NCBI GenBank assembly: GCA_943735955.1
Contig: OX030958.1
Span: 5,569,626-5,633,625, forward strand
Source of the DNA: Piscicola geometra
Taxonomy: Eukaryota > Annelida > Clitellata > Hirudinida > Piscicolidae
Length of the DNA stretch: 64,000 bases
Reading direction: 5' to 3'
In this document: positions 1 through 48,009 of the stretch, piece after piece
Layout: the number at the start of each line of letters is the position of its first letter
Numbering within the stretch: position 1 is the first letter of the stretch
Position numbers and translations under genes: made by a program
The notes under the pieces: generated by a model
The model's database searches: none
The model's input: only the letters and a program-made list of their open reading frames with translations
Told to the model about the DNA's origin: nothing

Positions 1-375
1 GATTTTGACATTGACAACGCAATGATGGCTTCGTTATACATTTCTATTGCGTTTAATACTTATTTTAAGTACTGAGTATCGATGAAATAGAGATTTCCAT
101 ACTTGGGAGTTTGCTGAGGTATAATTTTTGAAGAATCCACTTCCAATAACTTGTATTCCCGTTTTTCCCGTTCCCGATCTAAAAATTGATTCCCGTTCCC
201 GATTTTTCCCGTTCCCGATTTGAATATTGATTCCCGTTCCCGTTCCCGTCCCGAAAAACTATTCCCGGTTCCCGACTTTTCCCGTCCCGAAATTAATTTT
301 CATTCCCGTTCCCGCGGGAGTCCCGCAGGTACCCGCGGGTACCCGGTCGGATCGGGTACCCGGTCCGACCTCTAA
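1..375. mobile_element. Probable hAT-like transposon end with TTCCCG subterminal repeats
   Basis: From about 150 to 330 the motif TTCCCG/TCCCG recurs a dozen or more times with short AT spacers. It is followed by a GC-rich block of overlapping GGTACCCG/CGGGTACC palindromes ending at GGTCCGACCTCTA near 374, after which base composition drops to the local AT-rich level. Read on the minus strand this begins TAGAGGTCGGACCGGG, resembling hAT termini, which often start near (T/C)AGAGGT and carry short subterminal repeats. The element would extend left of the window. No transposase is visible, so it could also be a non-autonomous element or a plain minisatellite. Confidence 0.4.
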
Positions 376-413
376 TAGGAATTGAAACTGTAAAACAAGT
401 TTTTTGAAATACT

Positions 414-419
414 TTTATT
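414..419 (-). promoter_or_regulatory. Candidate polyadenylation signal of the lysozyme gene
   Basis: AATAAA on the minus strand, about 100 bases past the lysozyme stop codon. Confidence 0.35.
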
Positions 420-519
420 TCAAACATTTTCAATAATCGATAAATTTAATTGTATTAAGTGTGTTTTTATTAATTTCTGCAAACCATCCTATTTTCAGCC
501 TCTTTTCCTTGCAATAACT

Positions 520-658
520 CTACCTACTCATGCAAAGATCAACTTTACTCCAATAACCCAATGTTTCACTTTTTTGACATCCCCGAGGTCCTCCGTTGTT
601 TATTCTGGCGTATGTTTCACAAGTGAGAGCTGCTTGTCCAGCGCAAAATATTCCGTAT
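520..658 (-). CDS. i-type lysozyme terminal exon
   Basis: The acceptor is at 660-659. The exon encodes 45 residues including YARINNGGPRGC, the conserved C-terminal core of i-type lysozymes, and ends with TAG at 520-522. An AATAAA on the minus strand (414-419) about 100 bases downstream could serve as polyadenylation signal. Confidence 0.75.
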
Positions 659-780
659 CTGAAAAAATAAAATTAGTAATTTAAAAGTGAATTGTCTAGA
701 TACTTTGATGATGATTTTATTGGAAAAATAAATAGGTAAAAGAATTTTTTTTAAATCTTATAAGCTACACAATTTTTAAC

Positions 781-844
781 CTTGTCATGTAATTTCTGAC
801 ACACGTCTCTGAACAATCCTTCTGTTTGGTACATTCTTGCCATC
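781..844 (-). CDS. i-type lysozyme exon, middle (CTKQKDCSETCVRNYM)
   Basis: This 64-base exon has an AG acceptor at 846-845 and a GT donor at 780-779. It enters in phase 1 and leaves in phase 2. It encodes the motif C-TKQKDC-SETC-VRNYM that is diagnostic of i-type lysozymes, and joins exactly to the next exon beginning YG. Confidence 0.75.
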
Positions 845-911
845 CTGATAATGTTATTTGAATGATAAAAAATGATTTTGGTGAGCAATTCAAAGTGCTC
901 AAAAGTCCCAC

Positions 912-993
912 CCGTTCCTGGTCTTCCACAGTCAATCCATTAGAGTTCCTTGATCTGGTACGGACCACAGCTAAGTCTGTCACCGCCTTCAAC
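912..993 (-). CDS. i-type lysozyme exon carrying the in-frame TAA
   Basis: The acceptor is TTTGAAG at 995-994 and the donor GTGGGA starts at 911. It encodes VEGGDRLSCGPYQIKEL, then TAA (940-942), then WIDCGRPGTG. The coding signature continues on both sides of the stop. Confidence 0.65.
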
Positions 994-999
994 CTTCAA

Positions 1000-8170
<7,171 letters not shown>

Positions 8171-9623
8171 ATGAAAAGTTTTAGAATGAAAAGTAGAATG
8201 AAAAAGGGAAGAAGAACAATTCTTTTGTTTTTTTTTCTTATTCATGGCGGGTTCACAAGCCACTTCTGTAAACATACATACAATCACAAAACAAGCCATA
8301 CAATCAATATTACATGCAGTCTTACATTAAATATTACATTCAGCCGTGAAAATGACGACATTTTCAGCACAACAAACGTCAAGTGGATGCAATTTACAGT
8401 TGTCTTCAAGAGTCACTTCAGATTTCACAGCCATGGGAACAACTTTTACTTTTACAACAGTTGTTTGAAAAAACATTTTCAAAAAAATATGAATAATTTA
8501 ATGTTCTCAATATTAAATCAAGATATTATTTACAAAAAATACATGCGAACAGGTAGTTACTTTAAAAACATTTTAAAGATTGGGATATATAAATTCACAC
8601 AATGCTGTAAAAAACCTACTCCAAAGACGAAAAATCAATTACAAACAAACGACAAAAAGCAAAAAACTAAAATAAGAAATGTTGTAAAAAAACAAAAAAT
8701 AAACGGTTATGTAAAAAAGACAGTAGAGAAAAACAGAAAAAACAACATAATAAAAAAATATTTCAAAGCACCTCGCATCTACTCTTCCCATTACACTCAT
8801 CCTGTTACAAATAGCTTCTTCTATTCATCAAACAACTCTAAACACCATATAATGGGCTCACCATGTGATGCCAACAACAGAAAGCCAAGTGAAAAAAAAC
8901 TAACACTTCTAAATATTAGACTTTGCAAGCCGAAAAAGGCTGTGTATAACGAAGTCAATTACTTAATCAACTTTCTTTGTTTCTATCAAACTCTCAATTC
9001 AAACCTTTTTTACAAAACTGAGTACAAACAAATTCCAAACATCAAAGCAGGAAAAAATAATATCAATACTAACAACACATATGCGTTCAGCTTCACTAAC
9101 ACGATTAGCCCCAACACTTTAAAAAATATTTACAACAGCCATGTCACCATCAAACCAATTAACTACGATATAAAACACACGCAAAATTTCAAAAAAAAAG
9201 TAAAAAAAATTAAATTAAAAACTGAAAAACTAACTTCCATTTCTCAAAAAAGCAACTTCTTTGAGAGAAAAAAACCCAAATCCATTTTATGCGCTTTCTA
9301 CAGTAATGATAAGGCCAATAACCAAATTAAAAAAGAAAATATTTCCAATTATGAACCAGACACCATTTACTTAAATATGGTTACTCAGTACAATTTTAAA
9401 AAAAGTAAATACAATAAAAAGAAAGTAAATACAATAAATAACAAAAGCTCAAACAACAATTGGAAAAACAAGACATGGAAAAAGTTCCATAGAGCAAGTT
9501 TATTGATGAAAAAAAACAATAAAAAAATTCAATTGAAAAAATCTTTTTATATCGTCTCACGTCTCTTGATAACTTTCGAGAATTCTCTTTGTAATGAATC
9601 CATGTTTATGTGGAAGAAAGACC
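8171..9623 (+). CDS. Exon 1 of the Lys/Asn-rich gene
   Basis: Open from ATG 8171 with no stop for about 500 codons in very AT-rich DNA. The hydrophobic N-terminal segment is followed by Lys/Asn/Thr-rich sequence. It ends in phase 1 at GTAATA (9624), or at GTAATG (9591) in the same phase. Confidence 0.5.
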
Positions 9624-11303
9624 GTAATATGTTAGTCAAATTAATTTTGAGATTACAGAGTTCAAAATTAATTTTTATTATTTTTTATTCATGATTTATA
9701 AATTTTATAAAAGAAATAATTAGAAAAACATTTTCCCATCAACTTTTTTTTGACACCAGTGAAAAGAAATGTATCTTCGAAATTGAAAGAAAAGACAAAA
9801 TTTATTATAACAAAAAAATCAAACCTCAAAATAAAAAAAGAGAAAACAAAAACGTAAAAACTAATGTCAATTTTTATGTAAATAAGCACAATGAAAAGGT
9901 AAAAAATATACAACAAAATACCATCTTCGGAGGCAAAAATAGACTTATGGAAAAAAAAATCGTCAGGTGCTGTGATGTTGTGCAAAGGCGCAAAAAACCA
10001 ATAAGAAAATATTTTCATTTATTCAAAGAGCTTTTTCATGTAAATGCAGTTATACGAAGCAATTTTCTCAAAATAAATATTCTTACAGTGGAAAGCATAT
10101 TTCATCTTCTCAGTTCTATGAGTGATGAGGCTCATTTGAACGTTGATGAAGTTGGAGGCTGTTTGCTTCATTGGGATGAGACGCCGAGAGCGTTCAATTA
10201 TGAGGCTTTGGTGGATGGGGTGCAGGAAAAAATGAAAAAAACTGATTATGACGATCTGCAAAAGAAAAATGAAATTAAAAATAAAGCGGCCATTAGACTA
10301 AATAGCAAAAGTTTTTATGACGATCATAATAACAAGGTAAAGTATGAAAAATATGAAAATAACACTAAAAAAACAAATGGTAACATAATTAAAGAAATTC
10401 AAATAGCTGCAGTGAAATACAATGTAAATGATAAAAAAGTAAAAAATATTAATGATGAAAAAGACGTGAAAAAAAATAATTGCAAAAATGGAGAAAAAAA
10501 GCTAGATTTCCGCAATAAAAAACAACAGCGATGTTTTGAGCATCGCTTGAAAAGAAACGCAGTCGCGTATGAAAAAACGATGTTGAAAGAAAAAACACTT
10601 CTTAATAAAAAAGATTTTAAAAGATTCTTCAATGGCTACCGCAAACTAAAATCTATGAAAAGAGATTTGGTCGGTAAGAGTTTGAAAAGAAGGGAAGAAT
10701 CAAAAAAGGTAATTTATGAGAACATTATAGCATCAAACACTTATATACTTGAGAAACCCAACAAACCGTTTAACAACGTTATAAATGTTCATGCTGCTAA
10801 TAATGAAATCATGAGAAATATAAAAAAAGAAATAATAACCGAAAAAATCACTTTCAAGGCGAACTCAAAAAAAACAAAAAAAGAAATGGAAAAAGAAGTT
10901 AACAGAAATAGGATTATTGAAGAACCAAATGATTTGTACTGGATGCAAGATGTGGAAGTGAGTGAAGAGTGATTTGATGTTTAGGCAATTTTATTAATAG
11001 GAGAAAAAACAATAAAAGTCTGTTAAATCAGAAAATAAAAACATTTACGCAAAATATTAACCTTGATGATTTTCTATGTTAAAAATCTCGCAGTATAAAG
11101 ATATATTGATGTTTTTGCAAATAAATAAAACATTGAAACACTTTTTCTGTTTATGTTCTTGTAAAAAAAATTTAATCTTTTTTTCGTTCAAGTATGCTTC
11201 ATCTCTCAAAAGACCTAATGCTTTCAAGCCTTCACAGCCATTTAACAAGCCTCTCGATGATTTGCTTGATGCATTTGGTATGCCCAGAACCCGTCTCATC
11301 TAG
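8171..11303 (+). CDS. Lys/Asn-rich protein, three-exon model, unrecognised
   Basis: One reading frame runs from ATG 8171 to about 10957, broken only by a TGA at 9692-9694. That TGA can be removed by a small intron in matching phase 1: donor GTAATA at 9624 (or GTAATG at 9591), acceptor after a T-rich tract at 9712-9713. A textbook donor GTGAGT follows codon GAA at 10955-10957, and a T-rich acceptor at 11191-11192 opens an in-frame terminal exon 11193-11303 ending in TAG. The model gives about 935 residues. The N-terminus has a basic stretch then a hydrophobic ILLFFFLIHGGF segment, like a signal peptide or anchor. The middle is Lys/Asn-rich, low complexity and probably disordered. A more ordinary part starts near IRKYFHLFKELF (about 10000), and the tail is hydrophilic, with LDDLLDAFGMPRTRLI at its end. 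No domain was recognised. The start and the full exon set are uncertain. Confidence 0.55.
9714..10957 (+). CDS. Exon 2 of the Lys/Asn-rich gene
   Basis: Begins after the AG at 9712-9713 in phase 1 and stays in the same frame as exon 1. It contains the more complex stretch FHLLSSMSDEAHLNVDEVGG near 10110-10155, then Lys-rich sequence. It ends in phase 0 at GTGAGT (10958). Confidence 0.5.
11193..11303 (+). CDS. Candidate terminal exon of the Lys/Asn-rich gene
   Basis: A T-rich tract and CAAG acceptor precede a 36-codon open frame (starts YASSLKRPNAFK, ends GMPRTRLI then TAG). Codon use is more balanced than in the neighbouring DNA. An internal GGTATGCC at about 11277 could act as a donor instead, in which case the gene would continue further downstream. 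Confidence 0.5.
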   Translation, partial: YASSLKRPNAFKPSQPFNKPLDDLLDAFGMPRTRLI

Positions 11304-14300
11304 AGCCTCATTAAATTTGGGAAAAAATAATATACTCAAAATTAATATGAACCAACCATTTATTATATAATTATGAACATAAAATGTTTTTTAGAAATAC
11401 TATTTACAATAGTAGATTTATATCCCGTTTTAAAGAATAATTTGAAATATATTTTTTATTTTAATTAAATAAAAACTAGTTTTGGTGTGAAAATAATTTG
11501 AACTTCATACATAGTTGAAGGCACACTATTATAGATAATATTCCTAATAACTACATATATATATTTATAAATAAGTATCAATATATTAGTTTCAGATCGA
11601 TTGTTTCTAACTTTTTAAAGGATTATTCATTTGTTTGTTCACATGAATTTATTCTGCTCAAAGCCCGAATCGCAAAGACTCGAACATTAAATGTGAGGCG
11701 GGTTTCAGGTAAACTATGCTTTTGGGACACGCGCTTCCACTTTAACTTACTCTTTTTGACGTATATAAATCTCAAATACCATGGGTTTGATTCTTTCTAC
11801 GATTTCTAAAAAAATATAAATCAAAAGAATTAAAAATTATTTGTCTCATTTATGATTATTTTTCAAAGACTATTATCGAAAAGTGATTTAAAAAAAGATG
11901 GCATCACTAAACCATTAAAATGCAAGAAAATTAAACAATTTTATATATTTATTATTTTTTATTTATATAATTTGTAAAAGTTCAAGAAAAAATATTTTCA
12001 AATTGTTCGGTTGTTTTTTTGCGAGTTTTCAATCTTCTCCCAATTAGAAACCCTGATAAATCTTGCCAGGCGATATACATAAGAAACAGAATATTGAATT
12101 CTGGTGATTGTATCTGTTTTCTTTAGTCTGAATTAAATGATTTTCTTTTTTTTTTGTTTACGTGAACTTGCCAAAATATTGATTTCCTTTAGAAGAGTCA
12201 AATTACATAATTTAAGCACATAAAGTGAAAAAACAAATAAAAGTTAAAGCTTAAAATTTGTCAACTAGGTAACAAAATTGTTTATGAAATGATCAACGTA
12301 TTTGATTTTTTGTTCGAAAATACTTGGTTTAATAAGGGACAAAAAATTTAAAAACATAAAAATTAAAACTTTTAGTTTTTAGTTTTTATTTAGAAAAAAA
12401 CTTCAACTGGCGTTAAGGGAGAACTTACGAATTTTTAAAAGGATTACATGATAAAAAATTCATACTTTTACATATTTCGAAATGAAATTTTTCAGATTTA
12501 AGTTTAACTTTCTGTTCCAATAGTGTTTATTTTGCAAATAATTACTCAGTTTTAAACTGCTAGTTGTATATCAAGGTTCATAAAAGTATTTTCGAATAAT
12601 TTATTAATTAAATAAATTAATTTAAAAATCGATTTAACAGATTAAACCGGCAATAACTAATTTGCCAATGATACGTTTTTGAAGAGATAGATTTTCGAGT
12701 ATAAAAAGTTATTTTTTCATTGAACAATGTTTGTTTTATTATTTTTTTTCTACCTTTATTCAAATAAATGCACTTGAATTTATTGAAAAAACAATTGCAG
12801 TCTTAAGTTTGTTTCTACTTTTTAAGGACAAAATATTTAAATCTTTTTTTACAATTTCAAAAACTTTCAAGTTGTTATATTAATTTTAGTACCGTAAAAT
12901 ACTAATATATTCGTACACTTTCAAATAATTGTTTTTTCAAATGTACGAAACTAGAGGTATTTTTCAACTAATTACTAAAAACTCTAAATCAATAAATATT
13001 GAAGTCCTTTGCCTTAACATCTCTTTTTTATACCATAATTTAGATAAGTTTTTAATAGTATAATTTTTACAAATCTTATACACTTGCAAGAAAAAGTACT
13101 CTTGAGTACGGTCAATCAGCCAAAAAAACATTTGTTTGGTAAACGTTATACAAAACAGGGATAAACGTTTTTCCATTTCTAAATGTTTTTGGTAAATATT
13201 TAAAAACAGCGCAGTCTTTGCGTAAAAGAATTTTTTTTTAAATTTCAAAAAAACCATAGCTTTAAATAAAACCTTGGTGAGGCATGCAGAATTTTTTGTG
13301 CAAGAATAATATTTGAAAAAATCAAAATACAAAAATGCAATGTGGTTTTTTTGATGTTGTCCAAATGGAATATAAAAGCGAAGATAAGAATGAATTAAAA
13401 GTTTTATAACTTGAACTCTGTCATGATCAAGTCACCTATCCCAACAAACGCTTTTTCAAATATTCGTTTTTCTTGTATCAATTTATTCGTGTACGGATCA
13501 GTATAAAAAGAATTTATAATTTTTCTTTCATGAATAATTGATCCTATTTGATGAGCATTGGATTTTCTGGTCAATTTTTTCTTCGAAAATGTTACTTTTA
13601 AAGAAGATTTTATTAAATATTTAAACTAAATATTGTCTACTTTTCATACTTTAATTTGAAATCTTTAAAATGAATGACATCTATGTACGATATGAAACAC
13701 AGAATAATTTTCTCCTTACTCTCCCAAAAGATTTCATAAATTGCTTAATTTTTTCAAACCATCTTTATGCAGACTTTGCTCTTTTTTCATTCTTTCAATT
13801 TTTGGAATAGGTTTAGACAACTTTTAGAATTAGGTAGAAGTTAAATATAATTGGTGAGTTGACCCATAATAAAAAAAATAAATAGAAGAAGAAGAAAGCG
13901 AGAGAAGAGAGAGAGAAGAAAATAAAAAGAAAGAAAGAATAGAAAAAATAAATGTTAAAAAAGAATTAATTAACTATTTATTTATTTACTGTTATTATGT
14001 AATGTAACACGAAGGTCTTATTTTATAAGTTTAAATTATTAAACAAAAAGCCAAATATCTTGAAAACAAGAGCCAATCAAATTTTGAAAAAGTACATTTG
14101 TTTTTAGCACATCAATATAGATGCAATAACAATAGAATAAAAATGATTTGCACTCATTATTTTTTACATTGTTAACCATTGTGGTTTTGATTATTGAGCT
14201 ATTTAATGTTTTTTTATCAATTTAAATATCATACTTGAATTTACATTGGATGGATCAGTACTTTTTTGTTTGATTTAAATTTTTTCTTAAGTAGTTTCTT

Positions 14301-16680
14301 TATCTTAATTTTTTCTATACAATAACCTTTATATATTTTGTAACTCGTTTGAATAAAGTGAATTTTTAAATCAATTGCATGTCTCCAATCATTTTTAAAT
14401 TTCTTAATCAATGTAAATTTTTTAAATATTAGTGGTAAAATTTGAATAATTTATTTTAAATTTTTTCAATAATTACATGATATTTCCCACGGCCCTGTAG
14501 CTTGGTGAATTTATAGTTTTTCTACTTTTGTGTTTTACTCCATTGGCTGTACTATTTATGTGGTTTCATTTGGAATTAGATCAAGGGATATCATAGAAGT
14601 CCTTCAAAGAGTTTAAAATGGTTGCTAAGTGCTTGGTCTACAAAATATAAATTTAATTCGCTCTTTATAATGGACTTTTATACTTTTCAGCGTTTTTGCC
14701 TCTTAGTATTAATTTCTTTATAAAAATTATTTGGAAAATTAAAATGTCTTTTCAAATGTTGAGGATTATGTACTATCAGTATGCATGGCGTTGTCCTTGT
14801 GTAATTGATACTAGTATTTTAGAATGATTTTCTTAAGAGTTTTTTTTCAAATGTTAAATATTTGCCTTTGAATGATTCAAAGTTGTTTTTAAGTTTTTAG
14901 TCATCGAGAGAAAAACGTTATATTTTTTATAATTTTATTTAAAAGCTTTTTAATTAAATTTTTCAATGAATATTTTCAAACACTCTTTATGCATTATTCA
15001 TCATATTCTAATTTACATATTTAATGATTTTTTTTCAAATTAGTTAAATTTTGACTACACTGATTAAAGCGCTATAGAAATTTATTTGATTGTTTGATTT
15101 ATTGATTGAAAGTAGTTTTTGAATTTATTTTTGGTTTTGCTAGTTGTTAATTTTTATCAGATAGTTTTATGCAGAGATTAATCTATTAATGCTTACTCAA
15201 CGACTAGTATCAACGTGCGGTTTCTCAGGTAATTAGGCTGATGTCTATACATTGGGCAAATTATGATTTTTTTTAGTTATTCATGATTAGTTTAACCCAT
15301 TTTTTAAAAATGTGTTCTTCTTTATTTTTTTGAAATACCTATTTCGTTTTTAAAAGAAAACAAGGGCCCACTTATAGATATTGGTCGTGAGTTTAATTCT
15401 TACACATCCTAGAAACTAAAGAACCTTGGAAAAATAGTTACTAACAAAAAATTTGAGCCCCGTGAGAAGAACATAAAAAACTTTTATTTTTTTTAACCGG
15501 ACTGGACTTGGGGAACGGTTACGTTTATTTTATTTAGGAGCCCGCCATATCATTTTTCAAAAGTTTTTTCATTTTTCTCTACACTGTAAATTTTTCATTC
15601 ATTCATCGCCTAGTAGCTAGGAAAGTAAGAATTTTAAAACTTTGAAAACTAGAGTTAATATATTCATAATTGAAGTACTGAGATGAATCTTAACGCATAA
15701 TAAACAATGTGATATATAAAATTTTCAACATGGATATTTGAAAAATATCTTTAAACGCTCTAAATATTTTCATGTTTAAAAATTTATTTCATTGATTAAT
15801 AATTTACTATCCCCTCTTTTCAATAAATTTGATATGGTTTTGCTTTTTTGCAATAAAAATTACTCTAATGAAGAGATGTCCTAAAAGTGTTTTCATAAGT
15901 CAAACTCTAAGAAAAATACGTATACATAGACAAAAAAAAATATATATATACACACAAACACATACAAATATATTTATGAATTACAAAATAATACTCCATT
16001 TGAGAGCATACATGAAAAAATCAAAAAAGCTAGGATGTTTGAAGATCTGCGAAAGAATATAAAGAAAACTGGGAATCTTATATGATAAAGTTCTTTTAAT
16101 AAATTCTGATTATTGTACTACCCCACTAATTAAAGTTTCACTTTTTGAGATTATGCCATAAAAACATTGAAAAAGTAACAATACCAAACAATCAACTCTC
16201 CAAAGATTTTATTATTTAAAAATGCTTTTTTCATTGTTATATTTATTAGAATCACTTTCGTTATAGTTTTCTGTTTTTTTGCTTCTTTTGCCAAAATATT
16301 AAAAAACGTTTTTGCAAAAAACCTGTGAATCTGAAATGTTTTAAACCGGTCCAATTGTGTGTCAATGTCAATCGTTATTTTCGACAATTACCAAGTAGGT
16401 CGTAATTCATCGCTTTGCATTTTGAAGCAATCCTAATTGTTTTGTCAAAAAATGTTAGCGTTTCATTTTGACAAACTATTTGCTTGGCTGATTCATCAGT
16501 GTACTCTACTTAATTGAAGAAATAAATTATCGGCATTTTAAGAATAACATAATATTAAAATAAATCTTTTATTGTTTTAAATATTTCATTTTAACTTTCA
16601 TTATAATTTTGAAAACTAATAATCTATTTTAATTTTTCCGAAAATTATTGCATGAATAATTTTGAAATTATTTTTGAAAG
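11304..16680. other. AT-rich intergenic or intronic DNA, no gene recognised
   Basis: Only short AT-driven frames are present. A purine-rich GAA/GAGA patch lies at about 13880-13945. If the 8-11 kb and 18-48 kb genes are one unit, this is an intron; otherwise it should contain the promoter and first exon of the long downstream gene, which I could not identify. Confidence 0.4.
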
Positions 16681-16684
16681 CTTA

Positions 16685-16742
16685 ATCATCATCATCACTA
16701 ATGATTTGTATAGCGCCCTTTACTAAGTGAACAAAGGCGCTC
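16685..16742 (-). mobile_element. LINE 3' tail fragment (CR1/L2-like)
   Basis: Read on the minus strand: AAAGGGCGCTATACAAATCA followed by TTAGTGATGATGATG. The same terminal module closes the LINE relic at 54.2 kb (GCGCT..AGTAAAGGGC..TTCAAATCATTAGTGATTGATT). Short 5'-truncated copies consisting only of the 3' end are typical of non-LTR retrotransposition. Confidence 0.6.
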
Positions 16743-16923
16743 TTAAAATAAATTTGTTAAATAAAACGGTTTTTAGACCACTACCAATATATTTATATAT
16801 ATATCAGTTTAAATATATAAAAAACAAACAATCAACCTCAATAATCCAACCTCACCCAAACCACCATGACAATCACCGCCAAAAAATCACTATCACCACA
16901 AATAAAAAATTCAATCATCACCA

Positions 16924-17035
16924 CAATACCAACACTTAAACTACAGCACAATCATCACCACATCGTCCTCAAAACCATACAATACCAACACTTAAACTAC
17001 AGCACAATCATCACCACATCGTCCTCAAAACCATA
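16924..17035. repeat. 56-bp tandem duplication
   Basis: The block beginning CAATACCAACACTTAAACTA occurs twice head to tail at 16924 and 16980 with near identity. It lies within a C/A-rich, G-poor stretch (about 16840-17045). Confidence 0.9.
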
Positions 17036-17059
17036 AAACACAATCATCATTCTTCTCAA

Positions 17060-17370
17060 TTTTCTGTCTTGCCACTGGTGCCGAGGCTGCAAAAGAGGGT
17101 GAAGGAGAAGTCCTTGCCAACGCTGGTACTGCTGCTGCTATGGAAGGATTTCTTCTTTATGTCGCAGCTCACTTGATTCCCTGCGGCCATCTTGGTCTGC
17201 TGCGGCCATTCTCGACAGATTCAAAACAACCAACATTCGCACTAAAAACATTCTAATTAATTAAATTTAATTTTTATTTAGACTTAAGATTCTAAAATTT
17301 TAATATATTATACCCAAAACCGTTTATTCTACAAATTTATTTGAGCGGCTGCCAAAATGGCAGCCGCTAA
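17060..17370. promoter_or_regulatory. Small GC island with YY1-like motifs and a perfect hairpin
   Basis: Base composition rises sharply at 17080-17220. GCGGCCATCTTGG at 17183-17195 matches the reverse complement of the YY1 site (AAGATGGC), and a second GCGGCCAT lies at 17202. A perfect 11-bp inverted repeat, AGCGGCTGCCA / TGGCAGCCGCT with a 3-base loop, is at 17344-17368 and repeats the ATGGC core. The island lies 600-900 bases upstream of the first visible exon of the long gene, so it is a promoter candidate. It is open on plus (about 17052-17254), so an exon or processed-gene remnant is the alternative. Confidence 0.3.
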
Positions 17371-17941
17371 CCAAAGATCCAAATATCTTAATGAGGGAAT
17401 TAGCTTGAAAATCTGCTATAATCAATCCACCAGAGTGCCCTCACATTGTATATTGAATTGTATCAAATTGTTATGCTTGTTCAAATTTTTCATTCCAGAA
17501 AAAATATCAGTAACTATTAATTTTTTCAAACTATAATGAATTACGTATAAATGTGTTTGAAATGTTGAACTTAAATATTTGTTAAATATACTTTGAACGT
17601 TGTCAATGGAAAACTCATATTTAAATTTTCATACCACAAAATGGATTCATTTATCTTATTTGATTTCAAACTAATGGTTTCAATCATTAGAGAGTTTCTC
17701 TAACGTGTAAGTAACTGATGCTGATGTTCACAAAAACAAAGTTTAAATAAAACGTAGATAAGAGTTCAGTTCAACAATTTTTGATAACGATCACAATATT
17801 TTTCGCAGTTTGTACAATTTTATTACTTTATATTTTTAAAATGATGTTTAATTTGAATTAAATTTTTTATTAATTGAATTGTTTTTAAATACTACTGAAA
17901 AGCTTTTGTGACAATATTTGCTGAGTTATTTACACTTTCAG

Positions 17942-47822
<29,881 letters not shown>

Positions 47823-48002
47823 ACATTCAACACTTTATTTAATTTACTTCGTTAATTAATGCATCTTTTAATATGAAATAACTTTTTTCCTGATGGAGAT
47901 TGAAATTTTGTATATACATTTTGAAGTTACTGAAATTCTTTTTGGCAAATGAATGCTCATTGGGAAGAATAATTTATTATAAATATAATAGATTATACTT
48001 TT

Positions 48003-48008
48003 AATAAA
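48003..48008 (+). promoter_or_regulatory. Candidate polyadenylation signal of the long gene
   Basis: AATAAA about 180 bases after the stop codon, the first canonical hexamer on this strand after the last exon. Confidence 0.4.
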
Positions 48009-48009
48009 A

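Larger units (their letters stand above)
520..993 (-). pseudogene. Invertebrate-type (i-type, destabilase-like) lysozyme with a premature stop
   Basis: Three minus-strand exons (993-912, 844-781, 658-520) join in phases 1 and 2 across introns of 67 and 122 bases. i-type lysozymes hydrolyse peptidoglycan, and some have isopeptidase activity; they are secreted and serve in digestion and innate defence. Family hallmarks in order are SCGPYQIKE, WIDCGRPG, CTKQKDCSETCVRNYM, then CETYARINNGGPRGC and a terminal YW..V..C, with the usual dense cysteine pattern. The exon with the signal peptide and the first catalytic region was not found upstream. At 940-942 a TAA lies between ..IKEL and WIDC, where the family normally has tyrosine, one base from TAC or TAT. 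Splice sites and the rest of the frame are intact, so this is a recent pseudogene, a null allele or a base-call error. The stop codon is at 520-522. Confidence 0.78.
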
